Of a stretch of DNA of 17,768 nt, positions 1-6,584 are shown piece by piece. The DNA lies in assembly GCA_016709305.1 (NCBI GenBank), contig JADJNA010000045.1:1-17768 (forward strand), given 5' to 3'. Below the pieces are notes generated by a model, which was not told where the DNA came from, did no database searches, and saw only the letters and a list, made by a program, of their open reading frames with translations. The stretch's first letter is position 1. Each line of letters opens with the position of its first letter. The position numbers were made by a program, and so were the translations under genes. Origin of the DNA: Candidatus Villigracilis saccharophilus. Lineage in GTDB: Bacteria > Chloroflexota > Anaerolineae > Anaerolineales > Villigracilaceae.

Positions 1-1
1 T

Positions 2-454
2 GAAACAACACGCACACGTATGAATGTTCCCCGTGATTATGTTCGTGTCTACTGGCTACTTGGCGCAGCATATCGCGCCAATAACGAATTGACTCTGGCA
101 GAAGAAAACCTGTCCAAAGCGCTCAATCTCTGTCGGCAAATCAATGCGGTTGACACAGAAGCCGACATCCTGCTCGACCTGGCGCGGTTGCGTTACAAGC
201 AGGGCGATCTCAAAGACGCGCAGGAAAAAGCGTCCGAGGCGCTGGTGATCACGGAGCGCAGCGGGTACGTGTTGCAGGGGGCGGATGTGAATCTCTTCCT
301 CGCGCAATACGCGCTGGAGCAGGAGAAGGACAAAGCCAAGGCAAAGGAATATGCCGAGTCCGCGCTGAAGCTGGCCTATTGCGACGGTCCGCCGTATTAT
401 TACAAGGTGGCGTATGAGGAAGCGGAACGGTTTCTTGAAAAGTTAGGGCGATAA
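2..454 (+). CDS. TPR-repeat protein, C-terminal fragment cut by the window edge
   Basis: The frame is open to the left edge, reading ETTRTR before the first Met at 20, so that Met need not be the true start. Three helix-turn-helix TPR-like units are visible, roughly residues 10-42, 47-81 and 85-121, each with the A/L/Y spacing of tetratricopeptide repeats (for example YWLLGAAYRANNELTLAEENL). The tail, with CDGPPYYYK and YEEAERFLEKLG, resembles from memory the C-termini of large STAND-type ATPases (NACHT or NB-ARC) that end in a TPR sensor array. TPR arrays bind proteins or peptides; no catalytic part is visible here. The STAND assignment is inference, because the N-terminal part is outside the window. 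The stop codon abuts a palindromic repeat. Confidence 0.7.
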   Translation, partial: ETTRTRMNVPRDYVRVYWLLGAAYRANNELTLAEENLSKALNLCRQINAVDTEADILLDLARLRYKQGDLKDAQEKASEALVITERSGYVLQGADVNLFLAQYALEQEKDKAKAKEYAESALKLAYCDGPPYYYKVAYEEAERFLEKLGR

Positions 455-556
455 ATGTCGTTGCGAGGGCGAAGCCCGAAGCAATCTCCTGATAACAAAC
501 ATATACTTGTCGCGAGGAGATTGCTTCGTCGGACTTCGTCCTCCTCGCAACGACAT
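455..556. repeat. Palindromic dispersed repeat, family A copy 1
   Basis: The left arm starts TGTCGTTGCGAGG and ends GAAGCAATCTCCT at 490. The right arm runs from 515 (AGGAGATTGCTTCG) to CTCGCAACGACAT at 556 and is its reverse complement apart from small internal insertions. The 24-base centre is unrelated. It lies directly after the stop codon of the TPR gene. Related copies are at 2953-3028 and 8600-8722. Repeats with this core occur in many unrelated bacteria (recalled, not searched). Confidence 0.85.
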
Positions 557-569
557 GCAAATCGAGAAC

Positions 570-602
570 AAAAAGGACTCAGCGTATCGCCGAGTCCTTT
601 TT
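570..602 (+). terminator. Rho-independent terminator after the TPR gene
   Basis: A perfect 11-bp stem pairs AAAAAGGACTC (570-580) with GAGTCCTTTTT (592-602), with three further GCG/CGC pairs possible inside the loop. Because A and T tracts flank both sides it could act on either strand. It separates the TPR gene from the carboxylase cluster. Confidence 0.85.
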
Positions 603-703
603 ACTTGTTACTCATTACTTATCACTCATTCCTCATCCCCCCGTTTTATGCTAGACTCACCCCACTGAAAACTATCCACTATCCACTGACCACTACCCAC
701 TGG
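603..703. repeat. G-poor degenerate tandem tract
   Basis: Two degenerate tandem runs are visible: ACTCATTACTTATCACTCAT-like units at about 610-635 and ATCCACT-like units at about 672-700. Only about eight of the 101 bases are G. A TATGCT at 647-652 could be a -10 element for the carboxylase operon, but no good -35 accompanies it. Confidence 0.5.
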
Positions 704-708
704 ATCCC

Positions 709-2331
709 ATGGAAACTCTCTCCTCCGCGCTCGACCCGCAATCCCCCGAATTCAAAGCCAACGCAGAACACAACCGCGCCCTCGCGAGTGAATTAAAGAA
801 GCGGCTTGCCCTCGTCCGTGAAGGCGGCGGCGAGAAATACCGCAAGCGACATGAAGAGCAGGGCAAGCTCTTCGTGCGAGAACGCATCGAACGTCTGCTC
901 GACCCTGGCGCGCCCTTCCTCGAACTCTCCGCGCTTGCCGCGACGAACATGTATAACAATGAAGCACCAAGCGCAGGAATCGTTGTAGGCATCGGACGGA
1001 TCTCCAACCGCGAAGTGATGATCGTTGCCAACGACGCCACCGTCAAAGGCGGTTCGTATTTTTCGATGACCGTCAAAAAGCATTTGCGCGCGCAGCAGGT
1101 TGCCGAGGAAAATCATCTGCCTTGTTTGTATCTTGTCGATTCGGGCGGCGCGTATCTGCCGCTGCAGGATGAGGTCTTCCCCGACGCGCATCACTTCGGA
1201 CGCATTTTTTACAATCAGGCGCGCATGTCTGCCAAGCGCATTCCGCAGATCGCCGCCGTTATGGGCAGCTGCACCGCGGGCGGCGCGTACGTCCCTGCGA
1301 TGAGCGATGAGGCCATAATTGTCAAAGGCGCGGGCACTATTTTTCTTGGCGGCCCGCCTCTCGTCAAAGCAGCGACGGGCGAGGATGTCACTGCCGAGGA
1401 ATTGGGCGGCGCAGATGTCCACACGAGAAAATCTGGTGTTGCGGATCATTTCGCGGAAGATGATGACCACGCGATTGAAATTCTGCGCGGAATCGTTGAA
1501 ACGTTACAACGTTCAAACGTTAACACGTATCTTTCCACGCTGACAGTTGCTCCGCCCGAAGAACCTTTATACAGCCCTGATGAATTGTACGGCGTCCTGC
1601 CGCGCACCTTCAAAGAGTCCTACGACGTCCGCGAGATCATCGCCCGCATCGTGGACGGTTCCAAGTTCCGCGAGTTCAAAGCGCGTTACGGTACTACGCT
1701 GGTAACAGGCTTCGCCCGTATCCACGGATACCCCGTCGGCATCATCGCCAACAACGGCGTGCTGTTCAGTGAGTCCGCGCTAAAGGGGACTCACTTCATT
1801 GAACTCTGCGACCAACGCGGGATCCCATTGCTGTTCCTGCAAAACATCACAGGCTTCATGGTCGGCAAGGAATACGAAACAGGCGGCATCGCCAAAGACG
1901 GCGCGAAGATGGTTCATGCCGTTGCTACCACCCGCGTCCCCAAGTTGACTCTCGTCATCGGCGGTTCCTTCGGCGCAGGCAACTACGCCATGGCAGGCCG
2001 CGCCTACGGCTCCCGCTTCCTGTGGATGTGGCCCAACGCACGCATCTCCGTCATGGGCGGGGAACAAGCCGCGAACGTGCTCTTAACCATCAAACAAGAT
2101 CAACTCGCTCGCGAAGGCAAACCAACTCTCAGCAAGGAAGAAGCGGACGAGTTCAAGCGTCCACTCCTGGAGAAATACGAAACCGAAGGCAGTCCCTATC
2201 ATTCCTCCGCAAGATTATGGGATGATGGAGTCATTGCCCCCGATGAAACTCGTCAAGTGTTGGGATTGGCTTTATCAATCGTGTTGAATTCACCGAAGGA
2301 AGAGGGCGGGTTCGGCGTGTTCCGCATGTAA
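709..2331 (+). CDS. 3-Methylcrotonyl-CoA carboxylase, carboxyltransferase (beta) subunit
   Basis: This 540-residue protein transfers the carboxyl group from carboxybiotin to 3-methylcrotonyl-CoA, giving 3-methylglutaconyl-CoA in leucine breakdown. It has both crotonase-like carboxyltransferase halves. The N-terminal half has YLVDSGGAYLPLQ (about 141-153), the oxyanion-hole stretch GSCTAGGAY (186-194) and FLGGPPLVKAATGE. The C-terminal half has GGSFGAGNYAMAGRAYGS and SVMGGEQAANVL (about 418-455). The order VDSGGAYLP...VFPD..HFGR.FYNQA is typical of MCC-beta and distinguishes it from propionyl-CoA carboxylase. Length is normal for the family (about 535-560). The start has only a weak GGA upstream, but the N-terminus is a plausible length. 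It heads a co-directional cluster with the alpha subunit, MaoC and CitE homologues. Equivalent to mycobacterial AccD1 or Pseudomonas LiuB. Confidence 0.93.
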   Translation: METLSSALDPQSPEFKANAEHNRALASELKKRLALVREGGGEKYRKRHEEQGKLFVRERIERLLDPGAPFLELSALAATNMYNNEAPSAGIVVGIGRISNREVMIVANDATVKGGSYFSMTVKKHLRAQQVAEENHLPCLYLVDSGGAYLPLQDEVFPDAHHFGRIFYNQARMSAKRIPQIAAVMGSCTAGGAYVPAMSDEAIIVKGAGTIFLGGPPLVKAATGEDVTAEELGGADVHTRKSGVADHFAEDDDHAIEILRGIVETLQRSNVNTYLSTLTVAPPEEPLYSPDELYGVLPRTFKESYDVREIIARIVDGSKFREFKARYGTTLVTGFARIHGYPVGIIANNGVLFSESALKGTHFIELCDQRGIPLLFLQNITGFMVGKEYETGGIAKDGAKMVHAVATTRVPKLTLVIGGSFGAGNYAMAGRAYGSRFLWMWPNARISVMGGEQAANVLLTIKQDQLAREGKPTLSKEEADEFKRPLLEKYETEGSPYHSSARLWDDGVIAPDETRQVLGLALSIVLNSPKEEGGFGVFRM

Positions 2332-2340
2332 TCTCAATCC

Positions 2341-2441
2341 ATGTCATGCTGAGCCCGATAGGGCGAAGCATCACTACGATGATGTCAGAGATATTCACTG
2401 GACTGGCACGCGGCGCAAGTGTCGCTCTGCTCAGGATGACA
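2341..2441. repeat. Palindromic repeat, family B
   Basis: The outer arms TGTCATGCTGAGC (2342-2354) and GCTCAGGATGACA (2429-2441) are reverse complements with one mismatch. It begins nine bases after the MCC-beta stop codon and ends 19 bases before the next start codon. The terminal arms differ from the family A repeats in this window. Confidence 0.75.
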
Positions 2442-2460
2442 ACATATAAGGATTTTAACC

Positions 2461-2928
2461 ATGCCTTTCTCAAACTTAATCGATACCCCACATCATTTCT
2501 TCGCACGAATGGCAGGCAACTGGCGCGGCACATCCAGTCTTTGGATGGAACCAGATAAACTTGCCGACGAAGCGTCCATTGTAGGAACTATTCAACTTCT
2601 GCTCGAAGGACGCTACGCCCTCTTCTTGTATCAATCATCTATCGAAGGCGAAGCGCAGCATGGCATGTTCACCTTTGGATACAACACCATGCTCGAACAA
2701 TTCGAAACCTCGTGGGTCGATTCGTTCCACACCAACACAGGCATCATGTTCTGCGTCGGCAGGGAAAAAGAAAACGGATTTACCGTCACAGGCAGTTACC
2801 CCGACCCCAGCGGCGGACCTGACTGGAACTGGCGCACCGAGGTCGATTTTAATGGCGATCAGCTTACGATCACTGCCTATAACATCACTCCCGAAGGTGA
2901 AGAACCAAAGCGACAGAAGCAATACTGA
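2461..2928 (+). CDS. DUF1579-like protein, probably frameshifted at its C-terminus
   Basis: A 155-residue soluble protein with the pattern of the DUF1579 family: an N-terminal MAGNWRGTSSLW stretch, GRYALFLYQSSIEG, GMFTFGYNTM, then SWVDSFHTNTGIMF and GSYPDPSGGPDWNWRTEV. The family is probably a small lipocalin-like beta barrel and its function is unknown. AAGGA at 2448-2452 sits eight bases before the ATG. The last residues here (KRQKQY, then stop) do not fit. One base of shift near 2908 would continue as TEAILTRSKE and stop at 2945, much closer to the family's usual ending with a TYTR-like motif. It lies inside the carboxylase cluster between two palindromic repeats, so it may be a later insertion there. 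Confidence 0.7.
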   Translation: MPFSNLIDTPHHFFARMAGNWRGTSSLWMEPDKLADEASIVGTIQLLLEGRYALFLYQSSIEGEAQHGMFTFGYNTMLEQFETSWVDSFHTNTGIMFCVGREKENGFTVTGSYPDPSGGPDWNWRTEVDFNGDQLTITAYNITPEGEEPKRQKQY

Positions 2929-2952
2929 CAAGGTCGAAGGAATAAAAATGTA

Positions 2953-3028
2953 ATGTCGTTGCGAGGGCGATGTTCTTTCGCCCGAAGCAATCTCCTGAAA
3001 AGTGGAGACTGCTTCGTCGCAATGACAT
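2953..3028. repeat. Palindromic dispersed repeat, family A copy 2
   Basis: The left arm is ATGTCGTTGCGAGG...GAAGCAATCTCC. The right arm, GGAG ACTGCTTCGTCGCAATGACAT, ends at 3028 and lacks the inner extension present in the left arm. The element ends 14 bases before the epimerase start codon, just outside its GGAG ribosome binding site. The ATG at 2953 is part of the repeat and is not a gene start. Confidence 0.82.
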
Positions 3029-3042
3029 ACAAATGGAGACAA

Positions 3043-4032
3043 ATGAAAATTCTCATCATCGGCGGTACACGTTTTCTGGGGCGGCATCTCGTTAACTCTG
3101 CGCGCGCCCGCGGACATGAAGTGACTCTCTTCAACCGCGGACAAACGAATCCAAATCTATTCGGTCAGGTGGAAAAGATTCAGGGAGACCGTGAAAAAGA
3201 CCTGGATCTACTTTCAGGGCGCTGGGATGCGGTCATTGATACCTGCGGATATTTTCCGCGCATCGTCCGCATGTCTGCTGAAGCATTGAAAAGCAAAGTC
3301 GAACAGTATGTTTTTATCTCCAGCATTTCGGTGTATGCAGATTTCAAAAAGATCGGCATCAACGAAAGCGATCCTGTCGGAAAGATCGAGGATGAAACAA
3401 TCGAGGAGATCACAGGCGGGTCATACGGCCCTTTGAAAGCCTTATGTGAAAAAGCCGTGCAGGATGTTTTTGGCATGGACTCGTTGATCATTCGTCCTGG
3501 CCTCATCGTTGGTCCGCATGACCCAACTGACCGCTTCACCTATTGGCCTGTGCGTGTCGCACGCGGCGGTACCATTCTGGCGCCGGAGAAACCCCAGATA
3601 CCCATTCAAATCATCGATGTGCGCGACCTGTCCGATTTTATTATTGAACTGATACAGCAAAATGTATCAGGCGTCTTCAATGCGACGGGACCAGATCACG
3701 AACTGACTTTAGGCGCAATGCTCGACACCTGCAAACTGGTCAGCGCCAGCGACGCAAAATTCAAATGGGCGTCTGTGAAATTCCTTGATCAAAACAAGGT
3801 AGCCCCATGGAGCGACATGCCTGTCTGGGTTCCAGATACTGCGGAAGATGCAGGTTTTTCCCGCGTCAACATATCCAAAGCCGTTAATTCGGGCTTAAAG
3901 TTCCTGCCGCTCGAGGAGACTGTCCGCGACACCATCAAGTGGGCGGCTGAGCGTCCCGAAGGATATGAATGGAAAGCAGGATTATCTGCAGAGAGAGAGG
4001 CGGAATTGCTTCGATTGATGCGTGAAGAGTAA
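3043..4032 (+). CDS. NAD(P)-binding atypical SDR / epimerase-like protein
   Basis: A 329-residue protein beginning MKILIIGGTRFLGRHLV, a Rossmann dinucleotide-binding loop of the GGTxFxG type seen in atypical extended SDRs. Further marks are DTCGYFP, the strand YVFISSISVYAD, the YxxxK pair in SYGPLKALCE, IRPGLIVGPHDPTDRF, and a C-terminal substrate half. The start at 3043 is chosen because the frame upstream to 2953 lies inside a palindromic repeat, and because GGAG (3035-3038) and the Rossmann strand fall in place. Only eight bases separate its stop from the MCC-alpha start, so the two are probably co-transcribed. The substrate is not evident. It occupies the place where some related clusters carry an acyl-CoA dehydrogenase, but it is not one. 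Confidence 0.85.
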   Translation: MKILIIGGTRFLGRHLVNSARARGHEVTLFNRGQTNPNLFGQVEKIQGDREKDLDLLSGRWDAVIDTCGYFPRIVRMSAEALKSKVEQYVFISSISVYADFKKIGINESDPVGKIEDETIEEITGGSYGPLKALCEKAVQDVFGMDSLIIRPGLIVGPHDPTDRFTYWPVRVARGGTILAPEKPQIPIQIIDVRDLSDFIIELIQQNVSGVFNATGPDHELTLGAMLDTCKLVSASDAKFKWASVKFLDQNKVAPWSDMPVWVPDTAEDAGFSRVNISKAVNSGLKFLPLEETVRDTIKWAAERPEGYEWKAGLSAEREAELLRLMREE

Positions 4033-4040
4033 AACGTGAC

Positions 4041-5561
4041 ATGACATCAAAACCACCTTTCACAAAAATACTAGTCGCCAATCGCGGCGAGATCGCCATT
4101 CGCATCATGCGCGCCTGCAAGGAGCTTGGTATAAAAACCATTGCCGTTTATTCCGAAGCAGATGCGAATGCCCAACACGTTCAACTCGCTGACGAGGCTG
4201 TTTTGCTTGGCAGCGCGGCGCCAAAAGAATCCTATCTGAATGTAGACGCGCTCATCCGAGCCGCTCTCGACTCGAAAGCAGATGCCATTCACCCCGGCTA
4301 TGGATTCCTCTCAGAGAACGCATCCTTCGCCGCCGCAGTTGAATCAGCGAATTTGACATTTATCGGCCCCTCGGCAGACTCCATCCGCGCAATGGGCGAT
4401 AAAGCTGAGTCGAAGATATTGATGAAACGATCAGGCGTGCCAACCGTCCCAGGTTTTGAAGGTTTGGAATCAAACGAGGATTTCAAAAAAGCCGCAAAAG
4501 AAATTGGCTACCCTGTGCTGATCAAAGCATCAGCGGGCGGCGGCGGCAAAGGCATGCGCGTGGTCAATGCGGAAAATGAATTGAGTGAGGCAATAGAATC
4601 CGCGCGTAGTGAAGCATTAAATTCCTTCGGTGATGAACGCTTGCTCATCGAAAAATATTTGGCAGACGCGCATCACATCGAGTTTCAAGTCTTTGGCGAT
4701 AAGCACGGAAATCTGGTCCATCTTTTTGAGCGGGAATGTTCCGTTCAGCGCAGACATCAAAAAATAATCGAAGAAACTCCTTCGCCATTGCTCACACCTG
4801 AACTCCGCGCAAAGATGGGCGAAGCCGCAGTTGCCGCCGCCAAAGCCGTCAACTATTACAACGCTGGCACCATCGAATTCATCTTCGACCTGACCACATC
4901 GCAATATTATTTTCTTGAAATGAATACACGATTGCAAGTCGAGCATCCCATCACCGAACTCACCGCAGGCATTGACCTGGTCCAGTGGCAGATACGCATC
5001 GCGGCGGGAGAGAAATTCCCATTCACGCAAAGCGACTTCCATCAACACGGACATGCCATCGAGTGCCGCGTCTATGCCGAAGACCCAGCGAATGGATTCC
5101 TTCCAAGCACAGGCAGTCTCCTGCAATTCATCGAGCCGCACGGACCGGGCATCCGCGTGGATTCAGGTTTTTCAACGGGCAGTGAAGTCAATCATTTCTA
5201 CGATCCCTTGCTGGCGAAGTTAATTGTCCATGCAGAGAATCGCGAGACAGCCATTCAAAGAATGCAGACCGCGCTTAGTGAATTTATCGTGCATGGTGTT
5301 GTGACGAATATCGATTTTATGCAAGCTGTAATGGCGCATGAAGATTTTGCTAACGGTAAGGTATCCACCAGATGGGTGGAACATACTCTGGAGTCAAACA
5401 GCAAGCTGTTTGACATTGGTCAGCAAGCTGACCAACTCCAGAGTCTAATCGCCGCAGCGCTCGCGGATGTGGTCTTTGTTGGTTCGAAATCACAACCGGC
5501 TGTTTCCAATGAGACCGATCCATTCAACCCGTGGAAGCAGACGAATAATTATAGAAATTAA
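4041..5561 (+). CDS. 3-Methylcrotonyl-CoA carboxylase alpha subunit, biotin carboxylase part
   Basis: This part carboxylates biotin using ATP and bicarbonate. The N-terminal domain starts KILVANRGEIAIRIMRACKE (about 9-28). The ATP-grasp domain has the glycine loop KASAGGGGKGMRVV (about 161-174), ERECSVQRRHQKIIEE (about 230-245) and EMNTRLQVEHPITEL (from about 293). The biotin carboxylase core ends near residue 447. Residues 449-468 are encoded by a perfect 60-base palindromic element. The tail, DPFNPWKQTNNYRN, looks like the start of the middle (BT) domain of a full-length alpha subunit and stops abruptly. The next two reading frames continue that protein. 4041-6069 plus two bases is 677 codons, the usual size of an intact MCC-alpha, so the split is probably due to two single-base deletions. 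Confidence 0.92.
   Translation: MTSKPPFTKILVANRGEIAIRIMRACKELGIKTIAVYSEADANAQHVQLADEAVLLGSAAPKESYLNVDALIRAALDSKADAIHPGYGFLSENASFAAAVESANLTFIGPSADSIRAMGDKAESKILMKRSGVPTVPGFEGLESNEDFKKAAKEIGYPVLIKASAGGGGKGMRVVNAENELSEAIESARSEALNSFGDERLLIEKYLADAHHIEFQVFGDKHGNLVHLFERECSVQRRHQKIIEETPSPLLTPELRAKMGEAAVAAAKAVNYYNAGTIEFIFDLTTSQYYFLEMNTRLQVEHPITELTAGIDLVQWQIRIAAGEKFPFTQSDFHQHGHAIECRVYAEDPANGFLPSTGSLLQFIEPHGPGIRVDSGFSTGSEVNHFYDPLLAKLIVHAENRETAIQRMQTALSEFIVHGVVTNIDFMQAVMAHEDFANGKVSTRWVEHTLESNSKLFDIGQQADQLQSLIAAALADVVFVGSKSQPAVSNETDPFNPWKQTNNYRN
5385..5444. repeat. In-frame cloverleaf palindrome inside the biotin carboxylase gene
   Basis: The outer stem ACTCTGGAGT (5385-5394) pairs perfectly with ACTCCAGAGT (5435-5444). 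Inside are two perfect hairpins: GTCAAACAG-CAAG-CTGTTTGAC (5393-5414) and TTGGTCAG-CAAG-CTGACCAA (5416-5435), with the same CAAG loop. The element is exactly 20 codons, is in frame, has no stop, and encodes TLESNSKLFDIGQQADQLQS just after the biotin carboxylase core. Confidence 0.9.
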
Positions 5562-5563
5562 CC

Positions 5564-5866
5564 ATGAAAATAAACTTCGACACACAAACTCTTGAGATCA
5601 ACCCATCAGGCGAGAATTATATTGCCGTGCTGGATGGCAAAAAAATCCTGGTTGAAATCGTCCGTGTAGATGCGGCGCAGGGGCGTATGGATTTACGCTT
5701 TACCGAGCTTTCGGAGTCCGCTCCAGTCCGTGAATCCGTGTCAAAGTCCGTTTACGTCTCATCGGATATGGCGAAGAGATGGGTGACGATTAATGGTCAC
5801 ACGTTGATGCTGACGAAAACTTCGGGCGCGAAGCAAGGCGTCAGACACGATCATGCCGGGGATTGA
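5564..5866 (+). CDS. MCC alpha subunit, middle (BT-like) domain fragment
   Basis: A 100-residue frame with alternating beta-strand pattern (YIAVLDGKKILVEIVRVD, RMDLRFTEL, KRWVTINGHTLMLTKTSG). This fits the domain that links biotin carboxylase to the biotin carrier in MCC-alpha and holds it against the beta subunit. It begins three bases after the biotin carboxylase stop. Adding one A in the run at 5553-5558 would read YRKLTMKINF and join the two. The end (RHDHAGD, then stop) joins the biotin carrier frame if one T is added at ATTG near 5863, giving GDLIAPMPGQ. It is therefore best read as the middle of a single protein. A real subunit split with translational coupling is the alternative. Confidence 0.7.
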   Translation: MKINFDTQTLEINPSGENYIAVLDGKKILVEIVRVDAAQGRMDLRFTELSESAPVRESVSKSVYVSSDMAKRWVTINGHTLMLTKTSGAKQGVRHDHAGD

Positions 5867-6069
5867 TCGCCCCAATGCCGGGTCAGGTGCGAAGCGTTTC
5901 TGTTAGCGTGGGCGATGTCGTTAAGAAGGGTCAAACTCTTTTGACGATGGAAGCCATGAAGATGGAAATCCGCATTCAAGCTTTGAAAGATGGTAAAGTG
6001 AAGTCTGTTTTTGCGGCACAGGGTCAGACTGTTGAGCGGGAGCAGATCCTGATCGAGATGGAGGAATAA
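5863..6069 (+). CDS. Biotin carboxyl carrier domain of MCC alpha
   Basis: A 68-residue biotinyl/lipoyl attachment domain. It starts LIAPMPGQVRSVSV, continues VGDVVKKGQTLLTMEAMKME, and ends GQTVEREQILIEME. The Lys of MEAMKM (codon 5959-5961) is the biotinylation site that carries the carboxyl group between the two active sites. In this frame the first codon is TTG at 5863, overlapping the TGA of the preceding fragment. That overlap is more likely a lost T in a homopolymer than a real start. Its TAA overlaps the next ATG by one base (TAATG), so MaoC is translationally coupled. Confidence 0.88.
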   Translation: MIAPMPGQVRSVSVSVGDVVKKGQTLLTMEAMKMEIRIQALKDGKVKSVFAAQGQTVEREQILIEMEE

Positions 6070-6566
6070 TGGCTGGAAAATATTTTGAAGATCTGCAGGT
6101 TGGGATGCACTTCAAACATTCGGCGGGGCGCACGGTGACCGAAATGGATAACGTGCTGTTCTCCGCGTTGACGATGAATACTCAGCCATTGCATGTCAAT
6201 GAAGAGTTCGCCGCGAACACGGAATTTGGTCAGCGAATCGTGAACGGGATTTTTACCTTGGGATTGGTGGTCGGTTTGACGGTTGCTGAATTAAGCGAAG
6301 GCACGATCATCGCGAATTTGAGTTATGACAAAGTGACCCATCCCAACCCGACATTTCATAATGATACGATCTATGCCGAGACCGAAGTTCTGGAACGCCG
6401 CGAGTCGAAGTCCAGACCGAACGTGGGTATTGTCAGATTCAAACATTGGGGAAAGAAATCGGATGGGACGGTGGTGGTCGAGTTCGAGCGAACGGCAATG
6501 TTCTTGAAGAAAGGTCAGCGGCTGGACTTCTTGCCAAAATCCAGCAGACATGCTTTTGACCTGTAA
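6069..6566 (+). CDS. MaoC-family (R)-specific enoyl-CoA hydratase, likely 3-methylglutaconyl-CoA hydratase
   Basis: A single hot-dog-fold hydratase of 165 residues. The hydratase-2 motif region reads ALTMNTQPLHVNEEFA, with H42 in the catalytic His position. N37 occupies the place where the canonical D-x-N-P-x-H motif has the catalytic Asp, and Q39 replaces the motif Asn. GQRIVNGIFTLGL and NPTFHNDTIYAETEVLE follow as in MaoC proteins. Next to MCC and a CitE-type lyase, its likely substrate is 3-methylglutaconyl-CoA, hydrated to HMG-CoA. MaoC enzymes give the R isomer, unlike the crotonase-type hydratase LiuC. The mycobacterial neighbour Rv2499c is the model. It overlaps the biotin carrier stop by one base and ends 18 bases before CitE. 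Confidence 0.85.
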   Translation: MAGKYFEDLQVGMHFKHSAGRTVTEMDNVLFSALTMNTQPLHVNEEFAANTEFGQRIVNGIFTLGLVVGLTVAELSEGTIIANLSYDKVTHPNPTFHNDTIYAETEVLERRESKSRPNVGIVRFKHWGKKSDGTVVVEFERTAMFLKKGQRLDFLPKSSRHAFDL

Positions 6567-6584
6567 TTTTTGATGGAGACTATC

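Noticed and set aside
455..796. A 113-codon frame starting at the repeat ATG
   Set aside because: It runs through the palindrome, the terminator and the low-complexity tract into MCC-beta; its composition is not protein-like.
793..1470. A 225-codon open frame on the minus strand opposite MCC-beta
   Set aside because: It has no recognisable motif and lies wholly opposite a clearly conserved gene; it is explained by that gene's codon bias.
3043..4032. Epimerase-like gene as the missing isovaleryl-CoA dehydrogenase
   Set aside because: It has a Rossmann loop and an SDR YxxxK pair, not an acyl-CoA dehydrogenase fold.
4617..5141. A 174-codon minus-strand frame opposite the biotin carboxylase
   Set aside because: Antisense shadow of the conserved ATP-grasp region, with no motif of its own.
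5385..5444. The cloverleaf as a riboswitch, tRNA-like gene or attachment site
   Set aside because: It lies within a coding frame, has no tRNA arms or CCA-like features and no adjoining integrase. A mobile palindrome is the simpler reading.
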